This document shows, piece by piece, positions 8,981-13,584 of a stretch of DNA of 13,929 nucleotides. The notes beneath the pieces were generated by a model. That model was given only the letters and a program-made list of their open reading frames with translations, was not told the origin of the DNA and searched no databases. Origin of the DNA: Phycisphaerales bacterium (GTDB lineage: Bacteria > Planctomycetota > Phycisphaerae > UBA1845 > Fen-1342); assembly GCA_022839625.1 (NCBI GenBank), contig JALHJL010000085.1, positions 1-13,929 of the forward strand. Direction: 5' to 3'. A program made the translations under genes and the position numbers. Each line of letters opens with the position of its first letter. Positions within the stretch are counted from its first letter, which is position 1.

Positions 8981-9682
8981 TCAGTTCGCGCTTCGCCGGA
9001 CGCGGTCCTGCGAGTAGCGCACTTCGTAGATGCCGGTGCGTCGCCACAGGCCGCCGACGGTTCGCCACAGGATCGCGAGGTCGGTGCGCAGGCTGACGGA
9101 CTGGACATAGCGAACGTCCAGCTCCAGCTTCTCCTCGATCGTCAGGCTGCCGCGGCCTTCGATCTGTGCCAGGCCAGTGAGACCCGGTTTCACCAGCAGT
9201 CGGCTTCGTTGGCGCACGTTCCACTCCGCCATCTGCTGCACGTAGAGCGGTCGCGGGCCCACCACGGCCATCTCGCCGCGGAGAACATTGATGATCTGGG
9301 GCAACTCGTCCAGGCTGGCCTCACGCAGCAGGCGCCCGATGGTCGTGAGCCGTGGGTCCTGGCCGTCATGCGGCGAGTCGCCGAAGGGATCGACGTCAGG
9401 CCGCATGGTGCGAAGCTTCAGCAGCGTGAACGGCCGGCCGAACTGCCCCGCGCGCGTCTGGCGGAACAGCGCGGGGTGTCCGTCACGCCGCACCAGCCAC
9501 GCCAGCGCCAGCAGGACCGGCCCAATCGCGATCAGTGCCAACAGGGCGAGGAAGGGATCGACGTGGCGCTTCAGCCACAGGTACGAGGCGGGGGCCGCCA
9601 CGCGCACGGGAGACTGGTTTGTGCCGTCTGCCCCCGCGGTCGCGCGGCCGCTCGGATGATCAGGCGGAACACCCGTTTGCAT
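8981..9682 (-). CDS. Polyprenyl-phosphate sugar-1-phosphate transferase (bacterial sugar transferase family, PglC/WbaP catalytic type)
   Basis: 233 residues. Members transfer a sugar-1-phosphate from a nucleotide sugar to undecaprenyl phosphate at the inner membrane. This starts capsule, exopolysaccharide, O-antigen or glycoprotein glycan assembly. An N-terminal tail of about 36 residues precedes KRHVDP and a hydrophobic re-entrant segment (about 42-64). Then come the family motifs: RQTRAGQFGRPF, KLRTM, the Asp125-Glu126 catalytic dyad in SLDELPQ, NVLRGEMAVVGPRP and KPGLTGLAQ. The length suits the short monotopic form without the multi-helix WbaP N-terminus. The ATG at 9682 (complement) is the likely start, but no clear ribosome site precedes it. 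No glycosyltransferase, flippase or polymerase neighbours are present, so it is an orphan here. The sugar cannot be predicted. Confidence 0.93.
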   Translation of the reverse strand: MQTGVPPDHPSGRATAGADGTNQSPVRVAAPASYLWLKRHVDPFLALLALIAIGPVLLALAWLVRRDGHPALFRQTRAGQFGRPFTLLKLRTMRPDVDPFGDSPHDGQDPRLTTIGRLLREASLDELPQIINVLRGEMAVVGPRPLYVQQMAEWNVRQRSRLLVKPGLTGLAQIEGRGSLTIEEKLELDVRYVQSVSLRTDLAILWRTVGGLWRRTGIYEVRYSQDRVRRSAN

Positions 9683-9898
9683 GCGGCCACGTTACTGACG
9701 CTCGGCCGTCCGGGCAACGGGCGGAGGGGTGCCACTGGCGGCTTGTCCGCCCGCGCGGTTCCTGTACAGCCGGTGGCTGGATGGGGCTGCTGCCTGGGCT
9801 GCGCGGCGGGTTAACAGTCCGCCGCATAAGCCTCCGTGGGCCGAACACCCGCGAAACGCCGACGCCACCCTTGACACGAAGATGCCTTTCATGGATAG

Positions 9899-9938
9899 CG
9901 TCGGACCTGAGCCTGCCCGCCGCGGCGGGTGTCCGACG
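9899..9938 (+). repeat. Palindromic dispersed element, copy 1 of an inverted pair
   Basis: 40 nt with nested symmetry. The outer arms CGTCGGAC (9899-9906) and GTCCGACG (9931-9938) are perfectly complementary. Inside is the perfect palindrome CCCGCCGCGGCGGG (9916-9929), placed off-centre: 9 bases on its left, 1 on its right. It resembles REP or BIME units in layout. Confidence 0.7.
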
Positions 9939-9961
9939 TTCTTCTAACCGATCGGGATTCT

Positions 9962-10001
9962 CGCCGGACTCCCGCCACGGCGGGCAAGCTCGGGTCCGGC
10001 G
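9962..10001 (-). repeat. Palindromic dispersed element, copy 2, inverted relative to copy 1
   Basis: 40 nt with arms CGCCGGAC (9962-9969) and GTCCGGCG (9994-10001) around CCCGCCACGGCGGG (9971-9984). The inner block is offset to the opposite side from copy 1. It aligns with the reverse complement of copy 1 at 34 of 40 positions without gaps. One arm position changed from a T-A to a C-G pair on both sides, so pairing is preserved. Confidence 0.7.
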
Positions 10002-10176
10002 CTACACTTCTGTGGCGGACTGTTAAGGGAGTCAGGGGCGGGTTATGGGCCTGCCCGGACACATGGGCGGCGGCTCGGCCGCCAGAGCCGTACGACAGGA
10101 AACGAGCCGACCGGGCCTGGCGGGCCTCCGTTGGCCTTGCGATCGCGACACAAAGCGGGTAAAAAGACGTAGCCGA

Positions 10177-10185
10177 TGCTATAAT
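10177..10185 (+). promoter_or_regulatory. Extended -10 promoter for tRNA-Gly
   Basis: TGCTATAAT: a perfect TATAAT at 10180-10185 with the extended TG at 10177-10178. The tRNA begins 14 bases after the box, so the 5' leader would be only about 7 bases. No -35 box is recognisable. Confidence 0.65.
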
Positions 10186-10198
10186 GCCCGGCGACCAC

Positions 10199-10270
10199 GC
10201 GGGTGTAGCTCAGTGGTAGAGCGTCACGTTGCCAACGTGAATGTCGTGGGTTCAAGTCCCATCACCCGCT
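10199..10270 (+). tRNA. tRNA-Gly (anticodon GCC)
   Basis: A complete 72-nt cloverleaf. The acceptor arm is GCGGGTG (10199-10205) with CACCCGC (10263-10269). The D arm is GCTC/GAGC around AGTGGTA. The anticodon arm is TCACG-TTGCCAA-CGTGA with GCC in the loop. The T arm is GTGGG-TTCAAGT-CCCAT. The discriminator base is T, as usual for glycine tRNAs, and the CCA tail is not encoded. It decodes GGC and GGU. It appears to be a single-gene unit with its own promoter. Confidence 0.97.
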
Positions 10271-10279
10271 TTCCGAAAT

Positions 10280-10296
10280 CCCCGTGAGAATCGGGG
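10280..10296 (+). terminator. Stem-loop directly after tRNA-Gly, possible terminator
   Basis: CCCCG (10280-10284) pairs with CGGGG (10292-10296) across a 7-base loop and is followed by the weakly T-rich CTCTCTT. The position, 10 bases after the tRNA, fits a terminator, but the stem is short and there is no real T run. Confidence 0.35.
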
Positions 10297-10298
10297 CT

Positions 10299-10540
10299 CT
10301 CTTGGTGGGGAACAGAACTGCGACACGTATTGACCGCCAGCCGGGCCGCCTGACGGCGTGCGGTCACGCCGACCGACGGCCCGCCGGCCGGCGTGCCACG
10401 CTTGACCCGCTCTGCCAGCCCGGCTTCCCGGTGCCGCTTGAGCGCCCGGCGCATGGCCGATTCGTCACGTCCGGCCCGCCGAGCCAAGTCCGCCTCGCTC
10501 GCGTCCCGCCGCGCTCCTTTGGGACATTCCGGATCGGCCT
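10299..10540 (-). pseudogene. Winged-helix DNA-binding gene fragment
   Basis: In one minus-strand frame, the stretch at 10499-10392 reads like the end of a winged-helix regulator: SEADLARRAGRDESAM, then RRALKRHREAGLAERVKRG (two amphipathic helices with a turn, then a basic wing). The frame has no start of its own on this side of the repeat array, which begins abruptly at 10541. At the other end it has no stop before it runs antisense into the tRNA. I therefore read it as a remnant cut by the repeat array on its 5' side. It could also be chance coding character in GC-rich DNA. Confidence 0.3.
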
Positions 10541-10774
10541 GCAAAGCAGAGCTTCGCGCTACTGCATACTGCAAAGCAGAGCTTCGCGCTACTGCATACT
10601 GCAAAGCAGAGCTTCGCGCTACTGCATACTGCAAAGCCAAAGCAGAGCTTCGCGCTACTGCATACTGCAAAGCAGAGCTTCGCGCAACTGCATACTGCAA
10701 AGCAGAGCTTCGCGCTACTGCATACTGCAAAGCAGAGCTTCGCGCTACTGCAAAGCAGCGTCTTGCGCTACTGG
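10541..10774 (-). repeat. Tandem array of a 30-bp hairpin-bearing repeat (about seven copies plus one degenerate)
   Basis: Unit starts are 10541, 10571, 10601, 10631 (36 bp, with a 6-bp internal duplication CAAAGC), 10667 (one T-to-A change), 10697 and 10727 (truncated). A diverged copy follows at 10750-10774. On the minus strand each unit reads GCAGTAT, GCAGTAG, C, then the hairpin GCGAAGC-TCT-GCTTTGC. There are no unique spacers. Because 30 is divisible by three, five of six frames stay open, which creates long false open frames. The same core recurs in opposite orientation at 13620 onward. Confidence 0.9.
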
Positions 10775-11031
10775 GGCGCTCGGAGTTCCGCCGGGGTCCG
10801 GCGGGCGTAGCAGCCTGGGCACAGCCGCTCGCCAGACGGCAGGTGGTACACGACGTCGAACGCCCGCCCGCAGCGCTGGCAAAGCCCAGGTGCGCCGGGC
10901 GGATACGGCTGACCGTCCGGCCGCAGCTTGCCGCGGATCTGCCGCTCTTCCTCGCTTCTCCGGCGTGACCGCCAGATCAGGACCTTGATGGCCGTCCACA
11001 GCGCCACAACGAGCACGACCGCAGCACCCAC
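10768..11031 (-). CDS. Small membrane-anchored zinc-ribbon protein, function unknown
   Basis: 87 residues from the GTG at 11031 (complement). A hydrophobic helix (about 4-20) is followed by basic RSRRR, so the C-terminal part should face the cytoplasm. Cys51-x2-Cys54 (CQRC) and Cys71-x2-Cys74 (CPGC) form a rubredoxin-type zinc knuckle pair. The stop TAG at 10770-10768 lies inside the degenerate last repeat of the adjacent array. The start is uncertain. The same frame is open upstream to 11217, and the codons just before the GTG continue a membrane segment (DAKTFGASLYLLIGLLIA). However, no ATG, GTG or TTG occurs there; a GTC at 11088-11086 sits where a start would fit best. Either the short form is used, a rare start codon is used, or the start has been lost. 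Confidence 0.6.
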   Translation of the reverse strand: MGAAVVLVVALWTAIKVLIWRSRRRSEEERQIRGKLRPDGQPYPPGAPGLCQRCGRAFDVVYHLPSGERLCPGCYARRTPAELRAPQ

Positions 11032-11133
11032 GGCGATCAGCAGGCCGATGAGCAGGTATAGGCTCGCGCCGAACGTCTTCGCGTCGACCGTACGAGGACC
11101 TGGACCGGATTCACATATGCGCCGGCGAATGCT

Positions 11134-11192
11134 GGCGGCAGCTTGCTGCCAGTGCCGCCCGGTGCACGGGCGGACAAACCGCCCGCGGCACC
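11134..11192. repeat. Two adjacent nested hairpins of a dispersed-repeat type
   Basis: Hairpin one: GGCAG-CTTG-CTGCC (11137-11150), flanked by GGCGGC (11134-11139) and GCCGCC (11154-11159) that can pair instead. Hairpin two: GGTGC (11161-11165) pairs with GCACC (11188-11192), with an inner stem GGGCGG-ACAAA-CCGCCC (11168-11184). The 14 bases GTGCACGGGCGGAC here (11162-11175) recur at 13585-13598 in the terminal repeat array. The hairpins lie between divergent genes, so a terminator role is unlikely. Confidence 0.55.
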
Positions 11193-11210
11193 CGACCGAG
11201 AGTGAAACTG

Positions 11211-11223
11211 CTGTAGTCTACAG
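11211..11223. promoter_or_regulatory. Perfect 13-bp palindrome in a divergent intergenic region, possible operator
   Basis: CTGTAG-T-CTACAG is a perfect dyad between the divergent zinc-ribbon and small-membrane-protein genes. It resembles a dimeric regulator site. The half-site order TGTAG-n-CTACA is the reverse of the BlaI/MecI arrangement (CTACA then TGTAG), so I do not assign a regulator. Confidence 0.3.
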
Positions 11224-11309
11224 ACCTGCACGCCCGCCGCGCAAGTCCACCGCGCCCGATCGGAGTTCGGCTGCGAACGAGCGGCGATTCGAGTGCGGTT
11301 CACTCCCCC

Positions 11310-11365
11310 TCGCCGCCGCGCCGGCTCCGATCCCCCTGCCTATCGCCGCCGCGCGGGCTCCGATC
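11310..11365. repeat. Short tandem duplication, period 33
   Basis: The 23 bases at 11310-11332 recur at 11343-11365 with one mismatch (GCGCCGGCTC against GCGCGGGCTC). The 10 bases between are unrelated. It lies in the upstream region of the 52-residue membrane protein gene. Confidence 0.6.
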
Positions 11366-11441
11366 GACGTGCGGCCGCTCCACAGTCGCGGAGGTGCCGG
11401 CCTGGCCCGCGTCGAGTAGGATGGGGGCCTGGAGCCGCGTG

Positions 11442-11600
11442 ATGAGGCTGGCCCTCCGCAAATTCCTGCTGGTGCGGTTGATCTACCTGCTCGTGCTGAT
11501 CGCGGGGGCAGTCGTGCTCTACTGGCTGATCCCGCGCGAGGTGTGGGACACGATCCGCGACACCTACCTTTCGCGAACGACGGGCGAGCTCGCGCCGTAA
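11442..11600 (+). CDS. Small single-pass membrane protein, function unknown
   Basis: 52 residues from the ATG at 11442. GGAG at 11431-11434 gives a well-placed ribosome site; GTG at 11439 is an alternative start. The protein is MRLALRKFLLVR, then a strongly hydrophobic helix (about 13-30, ending VVLYWLIP), then a charged tail with VWDTIRDTYLSRTTG. The basic N-terminus suggests that end stays inside. The nearest candidate -10 box is TAGGAT at 11417-11422. The next gene on this strand, the hydrolase, starts 113 bases after the stop. I recognise no family; it is supported by membrane character and ribosome site only. Confidence 0.45.
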   Translation: MRLALRKFLLVRLIYLLVLIAGAVVLYWLIPREVWDTIRDTYLSRTTGELAP

Positions 11601-11649
11601 CAGTCGGCCGCGGCCGCGGCGGGCCGCTCCGGATTCGACGGCGGGCGGG

Positions 11650-11655
11650 TATGAT
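11650..11655 (+). promoter_or_regulatory. Candidate -10 box for the alpha/beta hydrolase
   Basis: TATGAT (five of six) followed by a G, as in the two stronger promoters at 5725 and 10180. It overlaps the first upstream in-frame ATG of the hydrolase frame (11651). If used, that ATG could not be in the transcript, which supports the ATG at 11714 as the start. No -35 box or extended TG is present. Confidence 0.3.
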
Positions 11656-11713
11656 GACCGAGCGCGGACGCGAAGGACCCCACGCCAGACAGCCCTGCGG
11701 ATGGCGCACCGAC

Positions 11714-12496
11714 ATGAGAGCATGCGTCTCGGATTGCGACCTCTACTACGAAGACCGTGGCGCCGGACCGCCGCTGCTCTTTGTGCACGGCTTCCCGCTC
11801 TCGGGCGAGATGTGGTTGCCCACCGTGGAGCGGCTCGGCATCGGATGGCGGTGTGTCGTGCCGGACTTGCGCGGACACGGGCGCAGCGGCGCAACAGAGC
11901 AGGTCACGATTGCCCAGTTCGCCGACGATCTCGCAGCACTGCTTGACGCGCTGGACGAGCAACGGCCGGCGGTAATCATCGGGCTGTCGCTCGGGGGAAT
12001 CATCGCGTTCGAGTTCTATCGGCGGCACCGGAACCGGGTCCGCGCGCTCGTGTTGTGCGATACCCGCGCCAACGCCGAGCCGCCGGAGGGGATCGCCCGG
12101 CGTGAGGCCCTGGCGCAGTCCGCGCTGCGCGCGGGCAGCCGCGCCGTGGCCGATGCGATGATCGACGGCCTGTTTGCACCGGGCGCTGCGCCGGAGCTGA
12201 AAGCGCGTTGGCACGCGGTGATGGCGCGCACGCCGCCGGTCGGCGTCGCGGCTGCCGCCCGGGCGTTGGCACAGCGTGCAGAGTCGTTCAGCACGTTGCC
12301 GCGGATCGACTGCCCGACGCTGGTGGTCGTCGGGGCGGAGGATACGCTCACGCCGGTGGAGTCGCTGCGCGAAATTCACGCGTCGATCCGAGGCTCGTGC
12401 TTCGAGGTGATCCCGGGCGCCGGCCATCTGCCGCCCGTCGAGCAGCCGGACCGCTTCGCGAGCGTGTTGCAGGACTTCCTCGCGAGCCTGGCATGA
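11714..12496 (+). CDS. Alpha/beta hydrolase (3-oxoadipate enol-lactonase/esterase-like)
   Basis: 260 residues. The fold is recognised from LYYEDRGAGPPLLFVHGFPL at the N-terminus (oxyanion HGFP at 25-28), DLRGHGRS, the nucleophile elbow GLSLGG with Ser92, Asp210 in GAEDTLTP, and His238 in GAGHLPP. All three catalytic residues are in place and the length is normal. The ATG at 11714 gives the usual short lead-in before the first strand (CDLYYEDRG); the frame is open further upstream but that extension has no family character. The ribosome site is weak. Sequences of this kind include enol-lactonases, esterases and epoxide hydrolase relatives, so the substrate is unknown. It faces a convergent minus-strand gene 164 bases away. 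Confidence 0.92.
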   Translation: MRACVSDCDLYYEDRGAGPPLLFVHGFPLSGEMWLPTVERLGIGWRCVVPDLRGHGRSGATEQVTIAQFADDLAALLDALDEQRPAVIIGLSLGGIIAFEFYRRHRNRVRALVLCDTRANAEPPEGIARREALAQSALRAGSRAVADAMIDGLFAPGAAPELKARWHAVMARTPPVGVAAAARALAQRAESFSTLPRIDCPTLVVVGAEDTLTPVESLREIHASIRGSCFEVIPGAGHLPPVEQPDRFASVLQDFLASLA

Positions 12497-12660
12497 TGGG
12501 CAAAGCCGGCGGTCAGCAAGGTCTCGGCAGTGACACGTGAGCGTACGCGGCCGTGAGCCGGCAAACGACGGCACCGGTGTCCTGCAACACTCACACCGGG
12601 CGAGTGCAGGAGGAGTGTGCGTCCGCTGCCGGGATCCGGCGCGGCTCTTTGGGGGGACTC

Positions 12661-13185
12661 TCAGGTGAAATACAGCCGGCTGGAGTAATAGACGCGGCCG
12701 TAGCGTGTCGCGGCCCAGTACCACGTCCGGGTCGAACCGTACGACACAGTGACGTCAATTACGCCGGTCGCGGATGTGAGGACCAGGTAGCGCCGGTTGC
12801 TGGTAATGGTCTGAATCACCGTGCCGACGTTGAACGTGACACTGCCCGGCGAGGTGCCGGTGACGCCGCCGCCGATGCTGTCGGACAGCCATAGGTCCAG
12901 CAGGCTGTACTCGCCCGTCGGGGCGATGATGCTGGTGTGGACCGCATCATATTGCTCGGCGTCCACGCTGATCCTCAGGGCTGCCGCCCAGTCCGGGCAG
13001 AGCCGGTCGGCCAGCTCGCGGATGAAGTCGGCGTGCGACCGGAGGTCGTCGTCCGCGCGCGTCAGGGGCGCGCGGATCTGCGCGAGCGCGGTCGCAATCT
13101 GGAGCGCACTGGTCTCCACGCGTTGGGAGCTGAACGGCCCGCGCCCGAGGTCCGGGCCAAAGAACTCGGTGTGGCGTAGGTTCAC
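12661..13185 (-). CDS. Hypothetical protein with phage structural-protein-like C-terminus
   Basis: 174 residues. The GTG at 13185 (complement) is chosen because a perfect AGGAGG (13199-13194) sits 8 bases upstream. The frame continues open through the repeats beyond but loses protein character. The N-terminal half (LRHTEFFGPDLGRG, then an Ala/Leu/Arg-rich helical stretch ending RELADRLCPDW) looks alpha-helical. The C-terminal half is Gly/Ser/Thr/Val-rich beta: SVTFNVGTVIQTIT, YLVLTSATGVIDVTV, TWYWAATRYGRVYYSS. The beta half recalls the ends of short phage tail or neck proteins, but this is a resemblance from memory and no other phage gene is in the window. No signal peptide or membrane segment is seen. 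The gene is convergent with the hydrolase. Confidence 0.6.
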   Translation of the reverse strand: MNLRHTEFFGPDLGRGPFSSQRVETSALQIATALAQIRAPLTRADDDLRSHADFIRELADRLCPDWAAALRISVDAEQYDAVHTSIIAPTGEYSLLDLWLSDSIGGGVTGTSPGSVTFNVGTVIQTITSNRRYLVLTSATGVIDVTVSYGSTRTWYWAATRYGRVYYSSRLYFT

Positions 13186-13193
13186 GGCAGGCG

Positions 13194-13199
13194 CCTCCT
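13194..13199 (-). promoter_or_regulatory. Ribosome binding site deciding the GTG start at 13185
   Basis: CCTCCT on the plus strand, so AGGAGG on the coding strand, eight bases before the GTG. It is the best Shine-Dalgarno sequence in the window. It argues that the coding region is 174 residues, not the much longer frame that runs back through the repeats. Confidence 0.75.
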
Positions 13200-13584
13200 G
13201 TCGCCGCGCAGCGAACTCGCACGGCGCACAGGGAGTATTCCCGCAGGGGCGGCCGGGGCCAACACGGCGGCCGGATGCGGTCGGTGGCGAGCGGAGTTCG
13301 CGGTCTTCTGGTGGATTCTGGCAGGGTGCGGCCGGAGCCGCGATCGTCACGGAGCGGTCAGCGATCCGAACCGCCACCGTCAGGGAGCGTTCAGCGATCC
13401 GAACCGCGACCGTCAAGGAGCGGTGCGGTCTGCACCTCTTGGGCCCCGCGCTGGCGCTTGGGGCTCGGATGAGGGGCGCGACGCCCACAGCACCCCTACC
13501 GTCACCCGCCTGCGAGCGGTCGGACGAACGGGTTGATGTTGCGGGGTATCGCCGGCGGCTCGCCGCCAGTACGAGACGGAGTCT
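13200..13584. other. Non-coding, repeat-rich region upstream of the phage-like gene
   Basis: About 385 bases without a supportable gene. It contains the 33-bp tandem repeat (13338-13428) and a hairpin at 13443-13464 (GCCCC and GGGGC arms, with an inner GC/GC step and a TGG loop region). I could not identify a promoter for the minus-strand gene at 13185. Confidence 0.5.
13338..13428. repeat. 33-bp tandem repeat, two full copies with partial copies on each side
   Basis: Units start with CGTCA at 13345, 13378 and 13411. Each contains GGAGCG, TCAGCGATCCGAACCGC and then a variable CAC or GAC. The first unit is preceded by a partial match (CCGCGAT, 13338-13344) and the third breaks off near 13428. 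On the minus strand it translates as the repetitive RSLTVAVRIAD/E. I recall similar 'GCTCCCTGACGGTCGCGG'-type dispersed repeats from planctomycete genomes, but cannot check that here. Confidence 0.75.

Larger units (their letters stand above)
9683..10198. other. Intergenic region between the sugar transferase and tRNA-Gly
   Basis: 516 bases without a supportable gene. It would hold the minus-strand promoter of the sugar transferase, which I could not identify. It contains two mutually inverted 40-nt elements (9899-9938 and 9962-10001) and the tRNA promoter (10177-10185). A smaller hairpin GGCGG-CTTGT-CCGCC lies near 9738-9752. Short open frames running into the tRNA are not believable as genes. 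Confidence 0.5.

Noticed and set aside
9871..9899. Plus-strand promoter with TTGACA at 9871
   Set aside because: No acceptable -10 box lies 16-18 bases downstream, and no gene follows before the palindromic elements.
10045..10287. Plus-strand 80-codon frame overlapping the tRNA
   Set aside because: It reads through the whole tRNA gene and has no protein-like features.
10224..10730. Minus-strand 168-codon frame covering the repeat array and part of tRNA-Gly
   Set aside because: Its first 63 residues are translated tandem repeat and its last ones (GLEPTTFTLAT) are antisense tRNA, a familiar source of false proteins. Only the middle part resembles a protein and is listed as a fragment.
10541..10774. 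CRISPR or protein-coding repeat
   Set aside because: The 30-bp units are directly adjacent with no spacers. Openness in five frames follows from the period being divisible by three.
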